This document shows positions 1 to 8,040 of a DNA stretch of 64,000 bases, piece by piece. Below the pieces are notes generated by a model. It did not search any database. It saw only the letters and a program-made list of their open reading frames with translations, and was not told the DNA's origin. Numbering within the stretch: the stretch's first letter is position 1; each line of letters starts with the position of its first letter. Source of the stretch: Rhodospirillaceae bacterium (lineage in GTDB: Bacteria > Pseudomonadota > Alphaproteobacteria > GCA-2731375); the NCBI GenBank assembly GCA_018701215.1, contig JABIWH010000058.1, positions 1 to 64,000 on the forward strand, written 5' to 3'. The position numbers and the translations under genes are program-made.

Positions 1-277
1 GCGCGGCATTTATGCCGGCGCGTTCAGCCAGATAAGTGCGCAAATGCCCTTCCGGCAGGAGGTTCGAGAAAAAAGGCATGACACGTGTCTGTGTGGGCTT
101 AAAATCGGTTATTAATTCACCGAATGTATCTTTGAAACCCAGTCCAAGTACGGGCCGGTTCCCATCCTCGATATATGCAACGTTGAACGCAAAAAGCGTG
201 CGGTCACCGCCGACACGGGTGAGCGTGCCAATCGGTTCGCCATAGAGCAGAACATCAAGGACAGAGACATCAGCCAT
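1..277 (-). CDS. hipA: HipA-type serine/threonine kinase toxin, N-terminal part (cut by window edge)
   Basis: The reverse strand opens at an ATG at 277 and stays open to the window edge, giving about 92 residues. The segment reads like the HipA N-terminal (couple_hipA) domain, with the typical F-S-N-L-L-P-E-G motif followed by a conserved Arg near residue 75. In the family, HipA is a kinase that phosphorylates a target such as an aminoacyl-tRNA synthetase and is neutralised by HipB. The kinase core lies outside the window, so activity cannot be judged. The start codon overlaps the end of the upstream HTH gene by 8 bases (ATGGCTGA), which suggests translational coupling. Confidence 0.85.
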   Translation of the reverse strand, partial: MADVSVLDVLLYGEPIGTLTRVGGDRTLFAFNVAYIEDGNRPVLGLGFKDTFGELITDFKPTQTRVMPFFSNLLPEGHLRTYLAERAGINAA

Positions 278-887
278 AATCGTCCTCATCAAGACTATAT
301 GCCGAACGCACGGCTTCTATTCTCGGGGCATTGGCCGCACCGTGTGCCAGTTCGTTCCGCATGTTTTGCAGCTGCGTGAGCGTCTGGCGCTCACGCTCTC
401 CGTCAATCGTTAGGTTTTTGAAGGTCTTCATCGCCCTAATAGCTGCCCGTATCGGTTCGATCTCGGGCGGAGTAAGCTTGAAGTTCTTAATCTCGTGTAT
501 ATAACGTTGAACTTGACGCTGAAAATGCGCTAGCTCGGTTTTGGATTGCCCATCGCGCGGCAGATCATCAATCGTTTTCTCAAGCCTTTCCATCTCTTTG
601 CGAAATTGGCGTATGCCTTCAACATGCAGCAACGTGCCATGAGCGCTACTACGCACAACCGACCGAACAGCCGGGATCGTTTTACGGGGCACAAGCATCA
701 ACTCCAGATCTAGAGCGCGGCCCAGTGCGACTAAGCTGGAAATCCTGAGATCGACAGTACCGTTCTCGATCTTTGAGATATGTCCCTGCGGCACACCTGA
801 TTTGGCACTCAATTCACGCTGGCTGAGCCCCTTGCTTTTGCGGGCGGCCTTCAGAGTATTGGCGATATGTTCGGTCGCGTAGCTCAT
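270..887 (-). CDS. hipB: HipB-like XRE-family regulator with long C-terminal extension
   Basis: This 205-residue protein begins with a clear XRE helix-turn-helix (about residues 9-65: L-S-Q-R-E-L-S, then V-P-Q-G-H-I-S-K-I-E-N-G). Its place directly before hipA, with an 8-base overlap, makes it the likely antitoxin and operon repressor. It is more than twice the length of classical HipB (about 88 residues). The extra 120-130 residues look helical and charged and include R177-N-E-L-A-H182, which fits the R-x4-H pattern of HEPN domains. Whether the extension is a real HEPN-like domain is speculation; the HTH and the pairing with hipA are solid. Confidence 0.85.
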   Translation of the reverse strand: MSYATEHIANTLKAARKSKGLSQRELSAKSGVPQGHISKIENGTVDLRISSLVALGRALDLELMLVPRKTIPAVRSVVRSSAHGTLLHVEGIRQFRKEMERLEKTIDDLPRDGQSKTELAHFQRQVQRYIHEIKNFKLTPPEIEPIRAAIRAMKTFKNLTIDGERERQTLTQLQNMRNELAHGAANAPRIEAVRSAYSLDEDDYG

Positions 888-960
888 TTGATCTATATAT
901 CTATATTTTTATAAAAAAATTATATTGTTAATATATGAAACTTGGCCAAAGAATTCAAGC
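888..960 (-). promoter_or_regulatory. AT-rich upstream region of hipBA
   Basis: The stretch before hipB is almost pure A+T with overlapping TATA-like steps and a short inverted repeat (TATAA, 5 bases, TTATA at 910-924). It probably holds the hipBA promoter and a HipB operator, but no single site can be fixed by eye. Confidence 0.35.
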
Positions 961-1169
961 GTAGATAGGTATTAACGCGTCAAATCCGGATTATAATATA
1001 CTACAATGTATCAAATACTGTGGCGACCTGGCCCCTCTACCAACACGAATGCTGCAGCCAGAAACGCTGACGAGACGCATTGTCTCTAAAATCTCTGCCG
1101 TGATCCGTCTTCTTCAGGCCACCAGCGCAGTGCCCGATCGCGACTAGGTCCTGCTGTTCTGAGAGGGAA

Positions 1170-1407
1170 ACGCAGCGACAATCGAAGATTTGCCGCAAGC
1201 GCTGCCGGCCCTGCAGACCGAAGGCGGGCAACATTTCGCAGATGTTCTGGCCAGCATCTATTCCGCCCGCCTGCTGGCGATATCCACCATCGGGCCTTGC
1301 ATGATGCGGGCAACGAGGCCGACTGGTGGGCAGCCCAAAATGTCGATCCATTGGCCACCGCGGAACAATTGTGGTGGCAATCGCGCGGCAATCAGGCGGC
1401 GGAATAA
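1170..1407 (+). pseudogene. Degraded protein-coding remnant, family not recognised
   Basis: The 700 bp between hipB and the Fic gene has no intact gene. On the plus strand a coding-like stretch (about 1170-1278, with residues such as F-A-D-V-L-A-S-I-Y-S-A-R-L-L-A) seems to continue, after a frame change near 1285, as a 38-residue tail rich in Trp, Gln and Ala ending at the TAA at 1405-1407. The same frame then reads on to 1458 before another stop. Overlapping open frames on the minus strand look like shadows. This resembles a decayed gene end, but the call rests only on composition and frame continuity. Confidence 0.3.
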
Positions 1408-1590
1408 GCTCTCCAACAGTTCGTGCGATTGTGCAGTATCACTGATCAGGCCCACGCGTAGTCGCGCGAGCGCCATCTGCTTATTCAATCTTTTCAGGAG
1501 ACAGTCCCGGCATCCAGCGCGACGCAAGGCCGGCAGGAAAGGCCGCCCGACTGTACTAATTCGTTTGCCATAGAGTGTTTCATAGGATCG

Positions 1591-3177
1591 TTACCATTCT
1601 TCAAACCCTTCGAAGGTGTTCTGTACGATTTTTTCCAAGGTTTCCACTTCATCGTCCGTCAAGGGCTCGAATTCCTTCCGTCTTCGCCTTTTTGGCAACG
1701 CGCCATTATTTCGGCGGGTAAACATGATGAAATCTTCCGCCAACCTGTCTGGCAACTCGACCGTATCCATGATGCGTCGCAGCGCCTCGTCGTGGCGGCC
1801 TAGATAGTCAATTTCGCGCGGCAAATCGTGCTCAACCGCGCGCTGAACACAGGCATACAAGAACTCCGCTGCCTCCGTGCAATCGTAAAACCGGTAGAGG
1901 TCTGTCGTGTCGTTGAGAACTTCCACGTTTCGCTCAGGCGTCGGCCGCCAGTCTACAAAATCCATCAATGGTCCAGATTGGTTTTGGAGCACAGCCTTAT
2001 AGTCGTCAATCCGGTCACGCATGACGGATGACACCGGAAACACCATACTTGGCGTGGAAAACTTCCGTTCTGCCAATACATGATGAATAAGGCATCTGTG
2101 CAAGCGGCCGTTGCCGTCTTGCAAGGGGTGGATGTAAATAAATCCAAAGGCCAGGGCGGCTGCCTGTAATACGGGATCAAGGTCGGACCGCCGCATGCGG
2201 CTATTGCATTCACTAAGGCCGTTCATGAGATCGACAACGTCCTCGGGCCGGGCACCAATAAACTCTGGACTGGGATCGCCGAACTGATCCCGCTCACCCA
2301 GAAACACCCCCTCCGTGCGATAGCCGATCGGTGTAAAACGGTTATCTTCGATGAGTATCCGGTGCAACCTGTATATTTCTGCCTGATTGAGTGGATTCTT
2401 GCCCGCCTGAAGAACAGCCTTGCCCCATCTCTCTAGTCTATTTCGCGGGGGACGCTCACCTTCAATTTCGAAGCTGGCGCGGCTGTCTGCCAAAAGCATG
2501 AAACTGGCAGCACGTGCCATCAAGTGTGCGCCCGTTCGCCCAACAACTTCCTCGACCTTGTCTCCAAGGCCAAGTGAGAGAAACGCTTCTAGTGCTTTGG
2601 TGCGTCTTATAATCGGACAAAACGCGTCGTCTCCCAATAGATTGTCTCGAACTTTGTGCCGTTTGGACGCTATCGGCTTCCCTGCAAAATACAACTTGGG
2701 ATCAAGTAGGCTGATATAGGCCATGTTCGGTGCGTCGGGGATATCGAGCCGGTTTCCGGTCCATGCCTCGTAGAGATACCAACCACGTCGTGCCTGAATG
2801 CCTGTGGGGGCCGACTGAACAAACGCTTGCATCTCCTCCGGCGAAACAGCTTCGAAAACTCGTTTGAGGACCAGAAGATCCATGTTTTCATGTTTTAGGG
2901 CAAAGTTCAGGTGATCGCCAAAGGTGCCTCCCGGCCAAAACCGTTTATCATACAGGGTCCAGGCGCCTTCCATCCTCACTTGGTTGCGAATGTGTCGTCC
3001 GGAGACACAACATGGCGCTCGAACCGGAGCCATTACCTCCATGGAGTGCACGAGCGCTGCCAAGCCAACAAGTTTCATTTCCTCGGGAACGAACTCATCT
3101 TGGAAAGTTAGCGGTGTGGATGGCACGAACCTCATATGCCGTATGTCTTTCTCAGGTGTCGTATTATTTTCTCTCAA
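1591..3177 (-). CDS. Large Fic-domain protein (putative AMP transferase, self-inhibited type)
   Basis: This 528-residue protein carries a complete Fic core, H350-P-L-Q-D-G-N-G-R-L-H-R, in its central part. In the family this core transfers AMP or a related group to target hydroxyls. About 110 residues upstream is S235-F-E-I-E239-G240, which fits the (S/T)xxxE(G/N) inhibitory-helix motif of class II Fic proteins, whose Glu blocks ATP positioning. The N-terminal 200 residues are unassigned and could recognise the target. A second possible Met start lies at residue 15. It lies among hipBA and the mobile mystery pair, and no separate antitoxin gene is seen next to it, in line with intramolecular inhibition. 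Confidence 0.85.
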   Translation of the reverse strand: MRENNTTPEKDIRHMRFVPSTPLTFQDEFVPEEMKLVGLAALVHSMEVMAPVRAPCCVSGRHIRNQVRMEGAWTLYDKRFWPGGTFGDHLNFALKHENMDLLVLKRVFEAVSPEEMQAFVQSAPTGIQARRGWYLYEAWTGNRLDIPDAPNMAYISLLDPKLYFAGKPIASKRHKVRDNLLGDDAFCPIIRRTKALEAFLSLGLGDKVEEVVGRTGAHLMARAASFMLLADSRASFEIEGERPPRNRLERWGKAVLQAGKNPLNQAEIYRLHRILIEDNRFTPIGYRTEGVFLGERDQFGDPSPEFIGARPEDVVDLMNGLSECNSRMRRSDLDPVLQAAALAFGFIYIHPLQDGNGRLHRCLIHHVLAERKFSTPSMVFPVSSVMRDRIDDYKAVLQNQSGPLMDFVDWRPTPERNVEVLNDTTDLYRFYDCTEAAEFLYACVQRAVEHDLPREIDYLGRHDEALRRIMDTVELPDRLAEDFIMFTRRNNGALPKRRRRKEFEPLTDDEVETLEKIVQNTFEGFEEW

Positions 3178-3344
3178 GCATCATAACGTCGAATTGTCTT
3201 ATTTTCAAGTCCTGCCGTAATTCATTCGCACTCATCGAAAAGCTTTCTTTTATATAGATATGTATCGTAATGACTTCGCAAATAATGCTGATAACGGCGC
3301 AGTAAATTTTTGAGGCATTGCCTAACGAATAGAAAATTTCTGCA

Positions 3345-3968
3345 TTAACATGGGGCAATGCATTGCTCTCGTTGCTTTCCCCTGTTCATGCCAACAAACT
3401 CGAAGAGTGGTTCGTACTGATCACGATCTGCATCCCTGAGCGCGGCAATGTAGGCCGTTCGGCGCTCATTGTCTGTCTGAAGATCGAACCCGTGCGTCCA
3501 TTCAATCGGTTCATGTCCGAAAAATTGCTCCAGGTAAAGATCAGTCGCAATGCGTCCATGGCGACCATTGCCGTTCGGAAAAGGATGGATCTGAACCATC
3601 CGATGATGAAACCGCGCCGCGGCTTCCAACGGTGGATATGTCCCATGTTCAGCCCAGTAGCGCGCATCATCAATGAGCGAGCGAAGCTGGACACCAATGT
3701 CGATCGGATCAATCCCGATATTCTTTTCGGTCCGGCGATAAGTTCCTGCCCAATTCCAGACTTCACCGAACAACCGGTAATGAAGCGTGCGCAAGAAATC
3801 GTCAGTCAAAATGTCCTTCCGTCGGCTTCGTGAAAGCCAGCGCATACCGGTCTGGATATTGGCCTGTTCCAGTTCATCAAGTTCGCCACGCGTAGTGATG
3901 TGTTTGTGCTTCAATCCGTCGCGTTCGTCTGGATCAAGTGGTGTCGCCCCTGCGTCATCATTGTTCAT
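3345..3968 (-). CDS. Mobile mystery protein B (Fic/Doc-family)
   Basis: This 207-residue protein has an intact Fic motif H-P-F-P-N-G-N-G-R-H-G-R and matches the mobile mystery protein B family, named for its recurrence on mobile elements. The preferred ATG at 3968 overlaps the stop of the upstream HTH gene as ATGA, which is better supported than an in-frame ATG four codons earlier. The family is expected to be an AMPylating toxin-like enzyme restrained by partner A. No inhibitory S-x-x-x-E-G motif was seen within it, so control by the partner is plausible. Confidence 0.88.
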   Translation of the reverse strand: MNNDDAGATPLDPDERDGLKHKHITTRGELDELEQANIQTGMRWLSRSRRKDILTDDFLRTLHYRLFGEVWNWAGTYRRTEKNIGIDPIDIGVQLRSLIDDARYWAEHGTYPPLEAAARFHHRMVQIHPFPNGNGRHGRIATDLYLEQFFGHEPIEWTHGFDLQTDNERRTAYIAALRDADRDQYEPLFEFVGMNRGKQREQCIAPC

Positions 3969-4429
3969 TGCGCTTCCCAAAAATCGGAGGGCATGTCGCG
4001 CATGAGTTCATCGCGAAGCCGCGCAATTTCCGCCTGCGTTTTTTCCAGCGGTAGGGATTGGCTTTCAAGAGCCATATGTCCACTAACCCGCTGCACAAGT
4101 TTTGTCGCCTTGCGCGTTGCTTGATCACAGATTACGTCTTCAATGCGCTCATCTGGAACAATTGCATAGACAAAGCGGCACCCGAGGGCATTTGCAGCTT
4201 TTTGCATATGTTTGAGGGTGACGCTGCCACTCATCTCATTTTTTTCGGTTTGCGAGACGGAAGCACGAGATACGCCCAAGCGGCGCGCAAGTTGTGCGCC
4301 GGACATACCAAGCGCCTTGCGCACGGTTGCGACCCAGCCTTCACTTGGCACTGCAAAGCCCACATGCCGCGAAGCCGCGCGATCCACAATGTCTTGATAC
4401 TGCCTTTTTATGGCTTCTTGGACGCTCAT
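3965..4429 (-). CDS. Mobile mystery protein A (XRE-family HTH partner of Fic protein B)
   Basis: This 154-residue protein has an XRE HTH at about residues 40-95 (M-S-G-A-Q-L-A-R-R-L-G-V-S-R-A-S-V-S-Q-T) and matches mobile mystery protein A in length and layout. It is probably the DNA-binding, antitoxin-like half of the A/B pair. It is the first gene of a two-gene unit, with a 4-base ATGA overlap to B. A perfect 15-bp palindrome lies 19 bp upstream of its start and is a natural candidate for its own operator. The known biological role of the A/B pair is poorly defined. Confidence 0.88.
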   Translation of the reverse strand: MSVQEAIKRQYQDIVDRAASRHVGFAVPSEGWVATVRKALGMSGAQLARRLGVSRASVSQTEKNEMSGSVTLKHMQKAANALGCRFVYAIVPDERIEDVICDQATRKATKLVQRVSGHMALESQSLPLEKTQAEIARLRDELMRDMPSDFWEAQ

Positions 4430-4447
4430 AGTCTAAATATCACTTAT

Positions 4448-4462
4448 AAATTGAATCAATTT
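4448..4462. promoter_or_regulatory. Candidate operator of mobile mystery protein A
   Basis: AAATTGAATCAATTT is a perfect 7+1+7 palindrome just upstream of the HTH gene, in AT-rich DNA. The position fits autoregulation by the HTH protein. This is inference from position and symmetry only. Confidence 0.5.
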
Positions 4463-5164
4463 AAATATGCATTGCTATACAAAAATTCCAATTTGTCAAT
4501 TTATATATTTAGATTTATAGCAAAATAGTTAATGTATTGCTTAGCAGTATGTGCTCCCGATGGCGACATTAGGCAGTCACGGATCAGACTCGAGCCTGAA
4601 ATCAGATCGATAAAAACAACTATAGATCGTTTATTGCCTCAAGAAAACCGGCTGAATTCCATTTCGACTTCGAGGAGTCATTTTCTAAAAATATTCAATC
4701 CGCGTGTCGTCCGCCGTGCCAATCACCTCCGTGCCTGCTATCACGAATGCCCGTCATTTGGTGCTTGTGGTATCCATTATCGGGTCTTCTATTATCGATG
4801 ACGATGACGACTGGTACGCGAAAACATAGGGTCGATCCGCTTGTTTTAGCCGAGTGATAATGGTGCCAGTGGCGCTGTTATCAGGCGGTCGAGTAGCCTT
4901 GATGGGCCTCAACAAATAGGACAATTGTTGGTGCTATCGGATAATAATTGCGATGAATGACATTTCTGGGCTTGATAATTTTCGGGTATAGGCCTAATTA
5001 GAAACTACCTTCAAGAACCGCGACGTAATAGTTCGTGGTTTAACCGGCAGCACCAGCCTAGGGCAAAGGCCTAGGATCCTACGGAGCATTTAGGTTGAAG
5101 GGCCATTTTTGAGCCCGGAATCTGTCTGCTGAGCAGCCGCATTTTTCAAAATCCTGGTTCGGAA
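4463..5164. other. Gene-poor spacer of the accessory region
   Basis: About 700 bp separate the mobile mystery genes from the terminase genes. Base composition is mixed and often AT-rich. One 89-codon open frame (4532-4801, plus) has no recognisable motif, no good ribosome site and an odd composition, so it is not called. Two AvrII-like CCTAGG palindromes sit 7 bp apart at about 5059-5077. No tRNA, att-like repeat or integrase remnant was recognised. Confidence 0.5.
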
Positions 5165-5185
5165 ACTGGTCAAATTTTAACCAGT
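5165..5185. promoter_or_regulatory. 21-bp dyad upstream of terminase genes
   Basis: ACTGGT and ACCAGT flank a 9-bp AT-rich centre that itself continues the symmetry apart from one mismatched pair. It lies 37-57 bp before the TerS-like start codon, a position suited to an operator or promoter-proximal control site. Confidence 0.4.
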
Positions 5186-5221
5186 CGAGCTTTTGCGCTC
5201 GCGTTTCGAGGATATTTGAAC

Positions 5222-5839
5222 ATGGCTAAGAAAATTAGGTCCCGGCGCCGTCCCATAGTCAATGGTGCGGCACCAACAAAACAACCCACCACCGACGAAA
5301 CCTCACCCGACCCAACCATTCCTCAGGTCTCGGTCGAGACAGCCCCATCCAGCGATAGCGCGCCCGTCGCAGTCGATCGAGCGAAGCTCCTGCAGATGTT
5401 GATGCTCCAATTCCAGGGGAAGACCCAGGTGGAGATAGGCAAATTCTTTGGACGCTGCGACCGGACAATCCGAAACTGGTGCAAACAAGCCAATGAATTG
5501 AAGATTGGCCTGAAACTGGATGTGAAGGCCGAGGCCGAAGTCAGTGACATGCTTCTCCGTTTTGCTGCGCGTGAATCCGAGTTGATCAAATGGAAACGCC
5601 AGGCGGAAGCGGATGGGGACAGTCGCATGATGATGGATTGCGCCAAGGAATTGCGAAAACTGAACTCCGAACGCATTAAACAGTTGAAAAATTTGGGGTT
5701 GTTTGACGGTTACGACATGACCTCGAACGGCACCGAAGACGACGCAGATACCGAAGCTATTTTGATGATGTCCCTGCTAGGCGATGTTTTGGCGCCTCAA
5801 GGCCCAGACGAGGGAGATCAACATGACCATTCAGCATGA
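5222..5839 (+). CDS. Putative phage terminase small subunit / HTH DNA-binding protein
   Basis: This 205-residue protein has a Pro/Thr/Ser-rich N-terminus (1-55) and then an HTH of the resolvase or terminase type (about 65-95: K-T-Q-V-E-I-G-K-F-F-G-R-C-D-R-T-I-R-N-W), followed by a helical tail and an acidic end. The ATG at 5222 follows GAGGA with good spacing and is preferred over a TTG two codons earlier. It overlaps the terminase large subunit gene by 17 bases, the usual TerS-TerL arrangement, so a DNA-recognising small subunit is the likely role. Sequence alone does not exclude a different HTH protein. Confidence 0.65.
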   Translation: MAKKIRSRRRPIVNGAAPTKQPTTDETSPDPTIPQVSVETAPSSDSAPVAVDRAKLLQMLMLQFQGKTQVEIGKFFGRCDRTIRNWCKQANELKIGLKLDVKAEAEVSDMLLRFAARESELIKWKRQAEADGDSRMMMDCAKELRKLNSERIKQLKNLGLFDGYDMTSNGTEDDADTEAILMMSLLGDVLAPQGPDEGDQHDHSA

Positions 5840-7778
5840 TCTCCCCAACCGTATGCAAAACCGGTCCTCCAATCTCACCTACGAGGACCTCATAGAGCGT
5901 TGGCCATCCATGCGACGACGCGCATTGGCCCAGGGCGGAGATCGTATTGCTCGGGTCTGGGATTATCTTGGAGGCTGCCTCGAGCAACGACGCGTGGCGC
6001 CAATTATTGCAGCCTTTCAATTTAGGCGCTTTCCCGTCACCATCGAGGAATTCGTCGCGAACGAGGAATTCCTGGGCGGTCGGATCCAGATCTGGCCCGC
6101 GCTAATGGCGGATCTAAAGGCCTTGAACCCGAATGTCTTGGTTGGGGAGGCGCCAGTACACGAGGCCTTTCTTGGCGGCGCCACAGGCACCGGCAAGAGC
6201 ACTCTGGCCAAAATCACACTGCTTTATCAGCTCTATCTCCTAACCTGCTTTCGCAACCCTAGAGCCCAGTTCGGTCTCGATCCTACCACCCGAATTGTCT
6301 TCCCTCTGATGTCGACCAGCCCGGATGTTACCCGGCGGGTGCTCTACGAACCCCTACGCGAAATGTTCGAGTCCATGCCCTATGCACAAAAACACCTCAC
6401 TTGGGATCGCCGGCGTAGCAGTACCCTGGAAATTGAGGGAGGTATCCATGTGGTGCCCTTAATTGCCAACCAGGAAGCCATCTTGGGCCAGGCGGTACCC
6501 GGCGCTATCCTCGATGAAGTCAACTTCATGCATACCGTCAAGAACTCGACACGGGTCGCCGGACCCCGGGGTCAGGGCGGCTACTATGATCAGGCGGAGG
6601 AGATTTACCGGGAGATCTCCCTGCGCCGCAAATCCAGGTTCCTCAATCCCGCCATCTCCATCGGTTGCATCATTGTCAGCTCCTCGACCCGCTATCAAGG
6701 CGACTTCCTGGACCGGCGTATCCAGGAAGTCGATCAGTTCCAGCGACAAAATGTCGTGGTCAGGCAGCACAAAAGGTATGAGGTTGCACCGCAAGAGCTT
6801 TATTGCGGCGAGACTTTTCGTCTCCTGGTGGGCGGGACACGTCATCGCACGGCGGTGCTGGCTGACGATCAAGAGACACCAAATGATGCCCATGTGGAAT
6901 TGGTACCCATCGAGTACCAAGAAGAATTCCGCCGCGATCCCGAACGGGCCCTACAGACGATCATGGGCATTTCCGTCGAGAGCATCACGCCCTTCATTGG
7001 CCGACGGGAGACAATCACCGAGGCTTTCGAGGAAGGCGAACAGCTGCAACTGGAACAATGGGTCGACCTGCCTGACGTCATTCTGGAAGACCACGACCTG
7101 CCGCGCTGGTTGGACGAGGCCATCCCGCGAAATTCCGATACACCCCGCTTCGTCCATATTGATCTCTCACACACCGGGGATGCCTGCGGCATCGCAATTG
7201 TTCGCGCCCTGGGCAGGGTCAATATCACCGATCCTGAAATCCTAAGCGCCATCGAAGCCAAGCCGATGTTCGCTGTGGAAACGGCCCTGTCGATCCAGCC
7301 GAGCCCCCAGGCCGAGCTCAACTTCGCCCACCTGCGCCGCTGGCTGATGGGCCTGAACACAAGATTCGGTTTAAACATACACACCGTAAGTTTTGATGGA
7401 TACCAATCCGTCGAAATGCGCCAAGCCTTCCGCAGCGCTGGGGTAAGAACAAAACTGATCTCCCTCGACAGATCCATAGAGCCCTATAGCTACCTCCGGG
7501 TATGCCTCTACGAAGAGCGCATCGCCATCGTCGAGAGCGATAAATTACGCAACGAGCTCGTCGCACTCGAATGGAACCAGGAGAGCGATAAGGTCGATCA
7601 CCCACCGCGGGGCTCAAAGGACATCGCTGATGCTGTCTGTGGCGCGGTCTGGTCGGCGGCAACGTCGAGGGAACTACGCAATGGTGGTGGCTTCATAGAC
7701 GAGGCGGGCCAATCCACTGAAACACGAAGACAACGTCCCCAGGGATTGGTGCGTCCCCAGGGCCCGCAAAGGCGCTAG
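5823..7778 (+). CDS. Phage terminase large subunit (TerL)
   Basis: This is an intact 651-residue protein with the full TerL layout: an ATPase with Walker A G-G-A-T-G-T-G-K-S-T (118-127) and Walker B A-I-L-D-E (228-232), then an RNase H-like nuclease domain with acidic residues at D447 (H-I-D-L-S-H), in V-S-F-D-G-Y and near the end in K-D-I-A-D-A. TerL cuts and pumps phage DNA into proheads. The ATG at 5823 has GGGAGA just upstream and overlaps the end of the small-subunit gene. No portal, protease, capsid or tail gene follows; the next gene at 8041 is a bacterial haemoglobin. So this is an orphan packaging module or a satellite remnant. Confidence 0.88.
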   Translation: MTIQHDLPNRMQNRSSNLTYEDLIERWPSMRRRALAQGGDRIARVWDYLGGCLEQRRVAPIIAAFQFRRFPVTIEEFVANEEFLGGRIQIWPALMADLKALNPNVLVGEAPVHEAFLGGATGTGKSTLAKITLLYQLYLLTCFRNPRAQFGLDPTTRIVFPLMSTSPDVTRRVLYEPLREMFESMPYAQKHLTWDRRRSSTLEIEGGIHVVPLIANQEAILGQAVPGAILDEVNFMHTVKNSTRVAGPRGQGGYYDQAEEIYREISLRRKSRFLNPAISIGCIIVSSSTRYQGDFLDRRIQEVDQFQRQNVVVRQHKRYEVAPQELYCGETFRLLVGGTRHRTAVLADDQETPNDAHVELVPIEYQEEFRRDPERALQTIMGISVESITPFIGRRETITEAFEEGEQLQLEQWVDLPDVILEDHDLPRWLDEAIPRNSDTPRFVHIDLSHTGDACGIAIVRALGRVNITDPEILSAIEAKPMFAVETALSIQPSPQAELNFAHLRRWLMGLNTRFGLNIHTVSFDGYQSVEMRQAFRSAGVRTKLISLDRSIEPYSYLRVCLYEERIAIVESDKLRNELVALEWNQESDKVDHPPRGSKDIADAVCGAVWSAATSRELRNGGGFIDEAGQSTETRRQRPQGLVRPQGPQRR

Positions 7779-8040
7779 AGCGCGCTGAGAGGTTCACGAA
7801 AAAAAATGAAAAAGCGGAAAAAAGCGGAAATTCCAAATGTCAGAATTGAAATTCAAAATACGATATATGCGCCGGTCTTGTTGCCGATCACGACGAGAAT
7901 ACCGTGCGCTCAACCGCCGCGATGCAGAGGCATGGCATCGCTGTTTAACATTTTGTTCAACATCGCAATGCTACACCCATGCATAGGTATTCCACTTTCG
8001 ATAGTGGGGGGACGTACGATCTGTATGGGGGTATTCGATC

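Noticed and set aside
4532..4801. 89-codon open frame in the accessory spacer
   Set aside because: No ribosome site, motif or coding-like composition; probably chance.
5059..5077. CCTAGG pair as an attachment or recombination site
   Set aside because: Very short palindromes with no matching copy found at the other end of the island.
5222..7778. Gene transfer agent terminase
   Set aside because: No portal, capsid or other GTA genes follow, and the gene order does not match the usual GTA cluster.
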